Shown here one piece after another: positions 1-8,004 of a stretch of 60,407 nt of DNA (its first letter is position 1; each line of letters opens with the position of its first letter). Origin of the DNA: an uncultured Collinsella sp. (GTDB lineage Bacteria > Actinomycetota > Coriobacteriia > Coriobacteriales > Coriobacteriaceae); assembly GCA_902496945.1 (NCBI GenBank), contig CABVDE010000007.1, positions 1 through 60,407 on the forward strand. The letters run 5' to 3'. The translations under genes were made by a program, and so were the position numbers. The notes beneath the pieces are model-generated. The model saw nothing but the letters and a program-made list of their open reading frames with translations, ran no database searches and was not told the DNA's origin.

Positions 1-884
1 TCTCCTGCGTGCCGAACTCGAAGTGCTTGTGCTCGATGATGCGAGTGTAGGGGATCTCGCGCTCGGTGTAGTTTACCACGGCCACGCCCTGGTGGTCGGC
101 CTCGTCGAGGGTCTCGGTCTCGAAGCGCAGGCTGCGGTACTCGAGCGTGCCCAGCCTGAAGTCGTAGAACGCGTCGATGGGGCCGCAGTAGATCGTCCTG
201 GCGGCGATATCGGGCTCGGCGGCGATGAGCTCCTTGTACTCCACGCCGCAGCGCACCTCGACGCCCTCGAGCATGTTGGCGACCATCTTGGTGTAGCCGC
301 CCATGGGGATGCCCTGGTAGCGGTCGTTGAAGTAGTTGTTGTCGTAGGTGAAGCGGCAGGGGAGGCGCTTGATGATGCTCGCGGGCAGGTCACGGCAGTC
401 GCGGCCCCACTGCTTCTCGGTGTAGCCCTTCACGAGCGTCTCGAAGATGTCGCGGCCGACGAGCGACAGCGCCTGCTCCTCGAGGTTTGCCGGCTCGCCG
501 ATGTTCTCGGCGGCCACCTGCTCGGCGATCTTGGCCTTGGCGTCGGCCGGCGTGACGACGCCAAGGCCACATCTTGGCGAAGGTGTTCATGTTGAAGGGC
601 ATGTTGTACATGCTGCCGTGGAAGTTGGCGACCGGCGAGTTGACGTAGTTGTTGAACTCGGCGAAGCGGTTGACGTAGTCCCAGACGTCCCTCATGGAGG
701 TGTGGAAGATGTGGGCGCCGTAGCGGTGGACCTGGATGCCCTCGACGTCCTCGGTGTAGACGTTGCCGGCGATGTGGTCGCGGCGGTCGATGACCAGGAC
801 CGACTTGCCGGCGCGCCTGGCGGCGTTGGCGAAGACGGCGCCAGAGAGGCCGGCGCCGACGACGAGGTAATCGTACTGGGACAT
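1..884 (-). pseudogene. glf: UDP-galactopyranose mutase, frameshifted, 3' end outside window
   Basis: Glf converts UDP-galactopyranose to UDP-galactofuranose for surface glycans, using reduced FAD. The ATG at 884 follows an AAAGGAG ribosome site. The N-terminus has the FAD-binding glycine motif VVGAGLSGAVFA and the family blocks GAHIFHTS and NNYVNSPVANFHG. The reading frame is lost after the Met-Trp near position 566. One extra base in the ccaagg at 561-566 explains it: removing one A (563-564) joins the N-terminal part to an uninterrupted second frame. That frame runs to the left edge and contains Glf blocks such as KGYTEKQWGRD, RFTYDNNYFNDRYQGIP and YCGPIDAFYDFRLG. Seen: the two frames. Inferred: either a real inactivating indel or an assembly error, since all downstream residues look well conserved. 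Confidence 0.88.
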
Positions 885-1048
885 GGATGTGCTCCTTTGT
901 ATAAAATCAAACAGTTACTTAAGATTTGGGACAAATAAACCTGATAATTCTGTTCCAAGGATTAGTGTAGCAGGCGTGTTGTAGGCTATCTTTCAGCGGC
1001 TTCAGCTCATGTGCATAGCCCCGGTTTCTAGATGATTTAAAGAATCTG

Positions 1049-2050
1049 CTAATTCGTCCTCAAACACTCCGGTAAGACTTTCGATACGGCATTCATTGCC
1101 TGCGGCTTTAGGTACTGCTCGTTGAGCCGTGCCTTTTTGTAGGCATAGCGAGTGTCTGCCGAGTATTTGATCAACACATCGGTGAAAAACCGCTCCCAGC
1201 TCAGGTAGTCGCGGCTTTCGATATAGCTTGAGGGATCCTCGAGGATTTTTAAGATATCGTTACTGGGAATGAGGCCAGATTGCAGGAGTGTCCACTCGAA
1301 TGATTCGGGGAGGAACAAGCGTACGTTCTTGTAAACGCGCTGTCCGAGCACCTTTTCGATGTAGGGACCAAATGCTGCTCCGTCTCCAATAGCAAGGATG
1401 TTTTGCTCGGGACATTCGTGAATCGTACGTTTTAGATTCGCAACGCCGGTGGCGGTATAGCAGGGGATCCCGAGCCGGTTGCAAAGAGCGTCGTAGAATT
1501 GATAGCCAGATTTGCTATCTTCGACAACTACGGCGTCGGGTACCTCGAATCCAACATTTAGATCCTGATACAGCATGCTTGCCGTGTGGTCATATAGCGG
1601 CTTGGCTACCGAGTAGAAGCGCCTGTCGCTCTTGCGGCCATTGATTGTTTTACTCGTCGTGTTGACTAGCTTTAGGATCTCATCAACGCTGTAGGGGAGC
1701 TCGTTGGCATCACGACGAGATATCAGAACAAAATAGTTGGACGAGCCGTTTACGGCTTTGGCGAAGTCCTTTGAGTAGATGAACTCGTTGCCCTCATCTA
1801 GAAAGACGATTGAATCTTCGATGATCGACAGCTCGCGCTCCCAGCGTCTGCCGGAAAGCGTTTCGCAGGGCACGTCGCAGCTGAGTGCAACGCCGCTTTC
1901 CGGTCCTCGGTCGTTGTAGTCGCGAATCATCGAGATGAGCGTCGTTTTGCCCGTGCCGCTGTTGCCGCGGATGAAGGAGATGTTGCGTTTGAACGTGAGC
2001 GTGTATTTGACCTTTGCGCGCTCAACGATGACGGTATGCGTCCCCTTCAT
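1049..2050 (-). CDS. P-loop ATPase of unknown function, partner of DUF4869 protein
   Basis: A 333-residue protein. It has a Walker A motif, RGNSGTGKTTLI, near residues 28-39, and a Walker B-like strand, SIVFLDEG, near residues 80-87. The second half contains VVVEDSKSGYQFYDAL and later ILAIGDGAAFG. These are arranged like a strand-Glu and strand-Asp pair and could be a divergent TOPRIM or other Rossmann-like domain, but the DxD signature is not present. There is no membrane segment. The ATG at 2050 overlaps the stop codon of the upstream gene by one base (TAATG), so the two are probably translated together. The sequence is visibly more A+T-rich than the aromatic operon beside it, which suggests acquisition by transfer. 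I recognise similar proteins in gut Firmicutes, some loosely labelled as translation factors, but no established function. Confidence 0.75.
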   Translation of the reverse strand: MKGTHTVIVERAKVKYTLTFKRNISFIRGNSGTGKTTLISMIRDYNDRGPESGVALSCDVPCETLSGRRWERELSIIEDSIVFLDEGNEFIYSKDFAKAVNGSSNYFVLISRRDANELPYSVDEILKLVNTTSKTINGRKSDRRFYSVAKPLYDHTASMLYQDLNVGFEVPDAVVVEDSKSGYQFYDALCNRLGIPCYTATGVANLKRTIHECPEQNILAIGDGAAFGPYIEKVLGQRVYKNVRLFLPESFEWTLLQSGLIPSNDILKILEDPSSYIESRDYLSWERFFTDVLIKYSADTRYAYKKARLNEQYLKPQAMNAVSKVLPECLRTN

Positions 2051-2499
2051 TATTCATCAACATCCAAAAAATCATTGGTGGCACCGACGAACTCCTGCAT
2101 GTTCCTGACGATGCGGCCGTCGTTATTGATGCGAATCTCAAAACGCTTCCAGGGAAATTTCATGATGTGGTAAAGGGTCACCAGCACATCCTGCTCTTTG
2201 CCAATTTTGAGCAGCCAGCGGGCGCAGTTATCTCCGCAAGTGGATGCATTGAACACCATGTTTGGTAGATTGCGAACCAGCAGCAGCGTCTTGACGCCGC
2301 CGGACAGTTCGAGTGGGGTGATCGAGCCCAGCTGCTTGCTTACGATGTTGTGGGGGCCGATGAGCTCTGATCCGTCCACACTTTTAATAATCTGTGCGGC
2401 CATAGGGTCTTCGAACCATGAGTCCAAATATGAGTTCCTAAAATAGGTCTCGGTATCGTAGATGGAACCGGGGTAATCTCCCAGATGGATGCTTAGCAT
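2050..2499 (-). CDS. DUF4869 family protein
   Basis: About 149 residues. The sequence resembles the uncharacterised DUF4869 family: an N-terminal HLGDYPGSIYDTETYF block, then SGGVKTLLLV, FNASTCGDNCARWLL and a C-terminal EIRINNDGRIV. The start is placed at the ATG at 2499 because GGAG lies six bases upstream and family members begin with this Met-Leu. The frame also extends up to a TTG at 2527-2529, which lacks a ribosome site. A TATAAT-like element on the minus strand at 2532-2537 may be the module's own -10 box. The conserved Cys pair and Asn-rich block suggest a metal or nucleotide site, but that is inference. It is co-translated with the ATPase gene downstream. Confidence 0.72.
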   Translation of the reverse strand: MLSIHLGDYPGSIYDTETYFRNSYLDSWFEDPMAAQIIKSVDGSELIGPHNIVSKQLGSITPLELSGGVKTLLLVRNLPNMVFNASTCGDNCARWLLKIGKEQDVLVTLYHIMKFPWKRFEIRINNDGRIVRNMQEFVGATNDFLDVDE

Positions 2500-2531
2500 G
2501 CGCGTCTCCAGACCGTTGTTTGACTGCAACG

Positions 2532-2537
2532 ATTATA
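2532..2537 (-). promoter_or_regulatory. possible -10 element of the DUF4869/ATPase module
   Basis: The minus strand reads TATAAT here, about 33 bases upstream of the ATG at 2499. No good -35 hexamer lies at the expected spacing, so the call rests on the perfect -10 match and on the position just after the aroQ terminator. Confidence 0.4.
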
Positions 2538-2543
2538 TGCCAG

Positions 2544-2584
2544 TAATAAAGTGCCGCCAGTAGCGAGGTTGCTGCTGGCGGCAC
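2544..2584 (-). terminator. intrinsic terminator of the aromatic operon
   Basis: A 14-bp stem (2551-2564 pairing with 2571-2584, one G-U pair, 6-base loop) is followed on the minus strand by TTTATTACTG. It lies 47 bases after the aroQ stop codon and separates the aromatic operon from the DUF4869 module. Confidence 0.85.
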
Positions 2585-2630
2585 TGGCATTATTAGCGTA
2601 TGAATCGCGCTGATGGATTTGCTCGCGAGA

Positions 2631-3068
2631 CTACTTTTCGAGACGTTCCCTCAGCAGCTCCAACGCGTGAGCGTAGCCCTGGAGGCCCTCGCCGGTGATG
2701 GTGGCGAAGCAGGCTAGGCGTGCGTAGCTCACCTGGCGGAAGTCCTCGCGGGTCTCGACGGCGCTTATGTGGACCTCCACGGCGGGGATGGCCACGGCCT
2801 TGAGGGCATCGAGGATTGCGACGCTTGTGTGCGTGTAGGCAGCCGGATTGATGACGATGCCGTCGACCTTGCCGTAGGCCTCCTGGATCTTGTCGACGAT
2901 GCTGCCCTCGTGGTTGGACTGGAAGACTTCGACCTCGTCAAAGCCCTGCGCGGCACCTGCCTCCTGGCAGATCTGAACCAAGCGGTCGTAGTTATCGCTG
3001 CCGTAGATGCCTGGCTCGCGAATGCCGAGCATGTTGAGGTTGGGACCGTTGATGACGAGTGCTTTCAT
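2631..3068 (-). CDS. aroQ: 3-dehydroquinate dehydratase, type II
   Basis: Third step of the shikimate pathway: it dehydrates 3-dehydroquinate to 3-dehydroshikimate by trans elimination. The 145 residues fit the small dodecameric type II enzyme. Visible motifs are NGPNLNMLGIREPGIYG with the active-site Tyr on the lid, FQSNHEG, the INPAAYTHTS block and EVHIS with the catalytic His. The start ATG at 3068 has AAGGAAG upstream. It is the last gene of the aromatic operon, separated from the aroE-aroK fusion by 85 bases that contain a 16-bp palindrome. Its expression may therefore be partly uncoupled from the genes upstream. Confidence 0.96.
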   Translation of the reverse strand: MKALVINGPNLNMLGIREPGIYGSDNYDRLVQICQEAGAAQGFDEVEVFQSNHEGSIVDKIQEAYGKVDGIVINPAAYTHTSVAILDALKAVAIPAVEVHISAVETREDFRQVSYARLACFATITGEGLQGYAHALELLRERLEK

Positions 3069-3110
3069 GGTTGCTTCCTTTGCGGTTGGGCGGGCGGTGC
3101 GGCGGAACGG

Positions 3111-3151
3111 AAAACCACCACAAAGGTGCCTGTCCCCTTTGTGGTGGTTTT
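3111..3151. repeat. perfect 16-bp inverted repeat, REP-like or terminator
   Basis: The arms 3111-3126 and 3136-3151 are exact inverted complements around the 9-base loop TGCCTGTCC. A-runs and T-runs flank the stem, so it could terminate in either direction. It starts three bases after the aroE-aroK stop codon. The loop and inner stem resemble 43699-43718 (16 of 20 bases on the opposite strand), which points to a dispersed palindromic family rather than a simple terminator. Confidence 0.75.
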
Positions 3152-3153
3152 TG

Positions 3154-4404
3154 CTAGAGGGCTGGTGGAAGGGTGTCGAGGACGGCGACCGCGGTGTTGG
3201 CGGCGCAATCGCGCGAGTCGATGATGTAGTCGGCCCAGGCGCGGTAGCGGGGCATGCGCTGCTCGGCCAGTTTGTCGATGCCGTCGCGCGCTGTGATGGG
3301 ACGGCCCTTGTGGGCGAGCTCGTCGAGCTTGCGGTTGAGCATCACGATCTGGCTGTTCTGGTGCAGCAGCGGGTAGTTCTCGTCGCGCGTGACCACACCG
3401 CCGCCGGTGGAGAGCACCAGGCCGCTGCGCTTGGAGATGTCGGACAGCGCCGCCGTCTCCTGTTCGCGGAAGGCCGGCTCGCCGCGCTCGACGATAAAGT
3501 CGGCGCAGGGCATGCCTAAGCGCTCCTCGAGGGCGCGGTCGAGGTCGATGTGCTCTCGCTCCGTGAGCAGGGCAATCTGCTCGCCTACGCGGGTCTTGCC
3601 CGAGCCCGGCATGCCGATCAGCGCGATGTTCTGCTCGCGGCGGGACAAGCGCTCGGTTACGTCCAGGATGCGCTCGCGCGGGGTGATCTGGCCGGTGTAG
3701 CGCTCGACGGCCTGTGCCGCCTGGGCCACGAGCATCAGCAGGCCGCCGATGCAGGGGATGCCACGGCGCTCGGCCTCGAGCATGAGTCCCGTACGGGCGG
3801 GATTGTAGACGATGTCGATGACGCCTTCGAGCGCATCGAGCCCTTCGAGCGTGCAAGGCGCGTCGGGACAATGGGGGAACATGCCGGCGGGCGTGCAGTT
3901 GACGAGCAGCGCGGCGTCGGACTGTTGCGCGATGTTGTCGTAGTTGACCTTGCTCGTGCGACCCACGGGCACCACGTTGGCACCCAGGTCGCCGAGCACC
4001 ATGCTTGCCGTGGTGCCGGCACCGCCGGTGGCGCCGAGCACGAGGACCTTCTTGCCGGCAACCTCGACGCCTAGCTCCTCGACCAGGCACTGAAAACCGA
4101 AGTAGTCGGTGTTGTCGCCGCGAAGGCGTCCGTCGGGCAGGCGCGTGATGGTGTTGACGTTGCCCATGCGTTCAGCGAGCGGGCTCAGCTCGTCCAGGTA
4201 CTCCATGACGGCGCGCTTGTAGGGGATGGTCACGTTGGTGCCCTCCCACTCGTCGCCGGTCATAAAGGCGGCGAGGTCCTCGGGCTCTCGCTCAAAGCGC
4301 ACGTACTCCAGGCACGCAAGCTCCTTGTAGATGGTCGGGGTGTAGCTGTGGCCCAGTACACGGCCCAGCACGCCGTAGGGGCGAGTTGCGGCGGTATCGG
4401 TCAT
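3154..4404 (-). CDS. aroE/aroK: bifunctional shikimate dehydrogenase-shikimate kinase
   Basis: A fusion of two consecutive shikimate pathway enzymes in 416 residues. Residues 1 to about 255 are AroE: the substrate block NVTIPYKRAV with the catalytic Lys, GDNTDYFGF with the catalytic Asp, and the NADP-binding LVLGATGGAGTTAS. Residues from about 258 are AroK: Walker A IGMPGSGKTRVGE, DLDRALEERLG, the FREQE segment and LSTGGGVVTR, followed by the lid and RYRAWADY. The fusion would pass shikimate straight to its kinase. The ATG at 4404 directly abuts the pheA stop codon (TAGATG), implying coupled translation. Both halves keep the key residues I can identify, so I expect both activities. Confidence 0.95.
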   Translation of the reverse strand: MTDTAATRPYGVLGRVLGHSYTPTIYKELACLEYVRFEREPEDLAAFMTGDEWEGTNVTIPYKRAVMEYLDELSPLAERMGNVNTITRLPDGRLRGDNTDYFGFQCLVEELGVEVAGKKVLVLGATGGAGTTASMVLGDLGANVVPVGRTSKVNYDNIAQQSDAALLVNCTPAGMFPHCPDAPCTLEGLDALEGVIDIVYNPARTGLMLEAERRGIPCIGGLLMLVAQAAQAVERYTGQITPRERILDVTERLSRREQNIALIGMPGSGKTRVGEQIALLTEREHIDLDRALEERLGMPCADFIVERGEPAFREQETAALSDISKRSGLVLSTGGGVVTRDENYPLLHQNSQIVMLNRKLDELAHKGRPITARDGIDKLAEQRMPRYRAWADYIIDSRDCAANTAVAVLDTLPPAL

Positions 4405-5550
4405 CTAGAGTACCTCCGTGTAGCTGCCAAAGTAGGTAAAGCTCTCACACACGTCGTCGATGGAATCGAGCAGGTCGTCGAGGGCCTTGCTGCCAAAGGG
4501 GCAGTCCAGGTCAAAGTAGAACATAAACTCAAAGTCGCGGCCGGGGATGGGGCGACTCTCGAGCTTGATGAGGTTGATGTTGAGTGCGTAGAAGCGCTCG
4601 AGCACGCGGTAGAGGGCGCCCGGCTCGTTGGCCGTGGTGATCATGAGCGAGGTGCGGTTGGCGCCGGGGTAGACGCGCGGTTCGCGGCTGATGACGACGA
4701 AGCGCGTGTAGTTGTTGTCCGAGTCCTGGATGTTGGGCTCCAACACCTCCAGGCCGTAGAGTGCCGCGCAACTGCGCGAGGCGATGGCAGCGACGTCGGT
4801 GCGCTCGGAGTTGGCGACCATTTCGGCCGACATGGCCGTGTTGGGATACTTGGTGGCGTGCAGATCGTGCGCCTCGATAAAGCCGGCACACTGGGCGATG
4901 GCCTGGCCGTGGCTATAGACCTCACGAACATCCTGCAGCTTGGTGCCGGACTTGACGAGCAGGTTATGGTCGATCTTGAGGCGCAGCGAGCGCACAATGT
5001 GGAAGTCGAACTGGGCGAGCAGATCGTAGACAGCGTTGACCGAGCCGGCTGTGGAGTTCTCGATGGGCAGCACGCCAAACTCGCAGAAGCCGTCGCGTAC
5101 GGCGCGCATGACGCCTTCGAAGGTCTCGAAGAACGCGATGTCGGGGACGTCGAAGAGTTTGCACGCGGCGATTTGGCTGTAGGCACCCTCAACGCCTTGG
5201 CAGGCGACGGTTGCCGTCTGGGGGAAGGGCGTGTCCAAGGCCACAGCCGTTGCATGGGCCTTTTGCGATACCGTGATACCCTTGAGCTCGTTGATGTAGC
5301 GCTGCTGCTCGGCCTTGCTCATGCTCATGAGGAGACGGAACAGAGTGATGGTCTGCGCTTCGTAGCGCTCGGGCGCGCGGCTGGCGAGGTCGTTGAGCTT
5401 GGAGCGCTCGCGGGCGGGGTCGAAGACGGCCTTGCCCATCTCGATCTTTGATTTGGCGACCTCGGTGGCAATGTCCATGCGCTCGACAAAGCTGTTGAGG
5501 AGCGTGGTGTCGATGCCATCGATGGTCTGGCGAATGTCAGCAAGGTCCAT
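4405..5550 (-). CDS. pheA: bifunctional chorismate mutase-prephenate dehydratase (P-protein)
   Basis: Commits chorismate to phenylalanine. Of 381 residues, about 1-85 form the all-helical chorismate mutase domain (MDLADIRQTIDGID start). About 105-285 form prephenate dehydratase, with GVEGAYSQIA, PIENSTAGSV and the catalytic TRFVVI. About 295-375 form an ACT domain with GALYRVL and ESRP, the known phenylalanine-binding motifs, so feedback inhibition by Phe is likely. The start at 5550 is chosen because AAAGGGG lies just upstream and the mutase domain begins there; the frame is open further upstream with no support. It lies between aroC and the aroE-aroK fusion. Confidence 0.95.
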   Translation of the reverse strand: MDLADIRQTIDGIDTTLLNSFVERMDIATEVAKSKIEMGKAVFDPARERSKLNDLASRAPERYEAQTITLFRLLMSMSKAEQQRYINELKGITVSQKAHATAVALDTPFPQTATVACQGVEGAYSQIAACKLFDVPDIAFFETFEGVMRAVRDGFCEFGVLPIENSTAGSVNAVYDLLAQFDFHIVRSLRLKIDHNLLVKSGTKLQDVREVYSHGQAIAQCAGFIEAHDLHATKYPNTAMSAEMVANSERTDVAAIASRSCAALYGLEVLEPNIQDSDNNYTRFVVISREPRVYPGANRTSLMITTANEPGALYRVLERFYALNINLIKLESRPIPGRDFEFMFYFDLDCPFGSKALDDLLDSIDDVCESFTYFGSYTEVL

Positions 5551-5585
5551 AGGGACCCCTTTCGTGAATGGTTGTCCGGGGGTAG

Positions 5586-6683
5586 TTAGCGCTGGGCGGC
5601 GTCTTCGAGGAGGGCGTCCCAGATCGCCAGCGCAGCGGCTGCTTCGGCTACGGGGACGGCGCGCGGGACGATGCAGGGATCGTGGCGGCCGTGGACCGAG
5701 AGCTCGGCATTTTTCATGGCGTCCATATCCACCGTCTGCTGCTCGCGGCCGATGGAGGGCGTCGGCTTTACGGCCATGCGCCACATGACGGGTGCGCCGG
5801 TGGAGATGCCGCCGAGGATGCCACCGGCGTTATTGGACTCGACCTTGATCTCGCCGGTCTCGGCATCGATGCGATACGGATCGTTGTTCTCGCTGCCGCG
5901 CATGGCGGCGACGGCAAAGCCCATGCCAAACTCCACGCCCTTCACGGCGGGAATACCAAACGCGATCTGCGCGATGCGGTTCTCGATGCCGTCGAACATG
6001 GGGTCGCCGATGCCTGCGGGAAGTCCATAGATGCCGCACTCCACGATGCCGCCGATGCTGTCGAGTTCGTCGCGCGCGGCCAGGATCTCCTCGCGCATTC
6101 GACCGGCAGCCGCGGCGTCGATGCAGGGCAGGTCGTTAGACAGGATCGCCTTACGGTCGGCCTCGCGATAGACCATGTCGTCCATGGGCAGGTCGGAGAT
6201 GCCGCCGATCTGCGCGACGTGCGCCATCACCTTAATGCCGCGAGCCTCGAGCGCCTGCAGTGCGATGCCGCCGGCGATACATAAGGGTGCCGTCAGACGG
6301 CCGGAGAAGTGTCCGCCGCCGGCGACGTCGTGCATGTTGTGGTACTTCACGCGTGCCGGGAAATCCGCATGACCCGGGCGGGGCTTGCGGCGCAGCTCGG
6401 AGTAGTCCTTGGAGCGCGTGTTGGTGTTCTCTATGATCGCGGCGATGGGCGCGCCGGTGGTATGCCCATCGACCACGCCGGCGATTATGTGCGCGGCGTC
6501 GGCCTCGCGGCGCTTGGTCGCGGTTTCATCGCGTCCGGGGGCGCGACGGTCCAAAAAAGCCTGCAGCTGCTCCTGGTCCACGGCGATGCCCGCCGGGATG
6601 CCATCGAGCGAGCAGCCGATGGCGGGGGAGTGCGACTGACCGAAAATGCTCAGGTGTAAAACGTTGCCAAAGGTCGAGGACAT
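5586..6683 (-). CDS. aroC: chorismate synthase
   Basis: Converts 5-enolpyruvylshikimate 3-phosphate to chorismate with reduced FMN, the last common step of the pathway. The length of 365 residues is normal. Signature blocks are HLSIFGQSHSPAIGCSLDG at the N-terminus, DETATKRREAD, RKPRPGHADF, GGGHFSGRLTAPL and, near the C-terminus, GRHDPCIVPRAVPVAEA. The gene starts one base after the aroA stop codon and is followed 35 bases later by pheA, so it is an internal cistron of the aromatic operon. Confidence 0.97.
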   Translation of the reverse strand: MSSTFGNVLHLSIFGQSHSPAIGCSLDGIPAGIAVDQEQLQAFLDRRAPGRDETATKRREADAAHIIAGVVDGHTTGAPIAAIIENTNTRSKDYSELRRKPRPGHADFPARVKYHNMHDVAGGGHFSGRLTAPLCIAGGIALQALEARGIKVMAHVAQIGGISDLPMDDMVYREADRKAILSNDLPCIDAAAAGRMREEILAARDELDSIGGIVECGIYGLPAGIGDPMFDGIENRIAQIAFGIPAVKGVEFGMGFAVAAMRGSENNDPYRIDAETGEIKVESNNAGGILGGISTGAPVMWRMAVKPTPSIGREQQTVDMDAMKNAELSVHGRHDPCIVPRAVPVAEAAAALAIWDALLEDAAQR

Positions 6684-6684
6684 G

Positions 6685-8004
6685 CTATTCCTCCTCGAGC
6701 GCGACCTTGCCGCCCAGCGTGCGGTAGTGGTTGAAGAAATCGGGATAGGACTTGTTGACGGCCTCGGCGCCGTGGATCACGACCTCGCCGGTGGCACGGC
6801 TCGCGGCGATGGCGGCCATCATGGCGATGCGGTGGTCGTTGTGCGAATCGACCTCGCCGCCGGTAAAGGCATCGACACCCTTGATGATGAGGTCGTCTCC
6901 GGCAATGCGCACCTGCGCGCCCAGCGCGGTGAGCTCGCGGGTGGTGGTGACCAGGCGATCGGATTCCTTGATGCGCAGACGGGCGCAGTCGCGGATAAAC
7001 GTGCGGCCCTTCGCCAGCGAGGCCACAGCCGAGATGACGGGCACCAGGTCGGGAATGTCGTGGGCACTCATCTCAAAGCCGGCGAGCTTGTCGGACTGCA
7101 CGGTGGCGGCGTTGGTCGAGCGCACGATGCGGGCGCCAAAGCGCGAAAGCGCGGCGAGCACGTTGCGGTCGCCCTGTGCGGAGCTCAGCGACACGCCTTC
7201 GACGGTGATGGGGTCGGTGCCGATGGCGCCGGCGCACAGCCAAAAGGCGGCGTTGGACCAGTCGCCCTCGACGGCCACGCTGCCGGGCGTGCGGTACGAG
7301 CCACTGCTCACGCGGAAATTCGTGACCTCGGGCTGACCGTCCCTGGCGGGAATGCGCTCGACGTTGACCTCGACGCCAAAGGCCTTCATGGCCTGGATCG
7401 TCAGGTTGATGTAGGGGCGGCTCTCAATGAGGCCGGTCACCTGTACGCAGGAGGGCTGCGCCAACAGCGGGGCTGCCAACAGCAGGCCGGAGATGTACTG
7501 CGAGCTCACGTTGCCCGGCAGCACAAAGGTGCCCGGGCGCATGCGGCCGCTCGTCTTGAGCGGAAAACCGCCCAAGCCCTGCAGGTCGCAGCCCGCGGCA
7601 ATGATCTCGTCCGAAAGCGGGGAAAGCGGGCGGGCGCCCAGGCGACCCTGGCCTACAAAGGTGGCTTCCGCACCCAGTGCGCAGGCGACGGGCAGCATAA
7701 AGCGGAGCGTGGATCCGCTCTCGCCGCAGTCGAGCGTGCCGCCGGCAAGGGCCTTGAGCAGGCCAAACTCAACGCTTTTCATGGTAGGGTGGACCTGGAA
7801 GCCGTCCTCGACGGTCTCGATGCGGGCGCCGAGCGCCGTAAGGCAGCGCACCGTGGCCTCGATATCGGCACAGGTGGTATTGCAGGCGACGTGCGTCTCG
7901 CCGTTGGCAAGTGCGGCGCAGATGATCAGGCGGTGTGCCATCGACTTAGACGCGATGGCGGGAACGGTGCCCTTGAGCGGGGACGGGGTGATGCGGGCTA
8001 GCAT
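6685..8004 (-). CDS. aroA: 3-phosphoshikimate 1-carboxyvinyltransferase (EPSP synthase)
   Basis: Transfers the enolpyruvyl group of PEP to shikimate 3-phosphate. The start is the ATG at 8004, which overlaps the end of aroB by seven bases and has GGGAG upstream inside aroB. This gives 439 residues, normal for the family. Seen motifs: ASKSMAHR near residues 18-25 (phosphate and shikimate binding), ESGSTLRF, and RIKESDRL plus NDHRIAMM in the C-terminal half. Residues around the PEP site include the LxxGESGSTLR stretch. The frame continues upstream of 8004 inside aroB in another phase; I treat that as chance. Confidence 0.96.
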   Translation of the reverse strand: MLARITPSPLKGTVPAIASKSMAHRLIICAALANGETHVACNTTCADIEATVRCLTALGARIETVEDGFQVHPTMKSVEFGLLKALAGGTLDCGESGSTLRFMLPVACALGAEATFVGQGRLGARPLSPLSDEIIAAGCDLQGLGGFPLKTSGRMRPGTFVLPGNVSSQYISGLLLAAPLLAQPSCVQVTGLIESRPYINLTIQAMKAFGVEVNVERIPARDGQPEVTNFRVSSGSYRTPGSVAVEGDWSNAAFWLCAGAIGTDPITVEGVSLSSAQGDRNVLAALSRFGARIVRSTNAATVQSDKLAGFEMSAHDIPDLVPVISAVASLAKGRTFIRDCARLRIKESDRLVTTTRELTALGAQVRIAGDDLIIKGVDAFTGGEVDSHNDHRIAMMAAIAASRATGEVVIHGAEAVNKSYPDFFNHYRTLGGKVALEEE

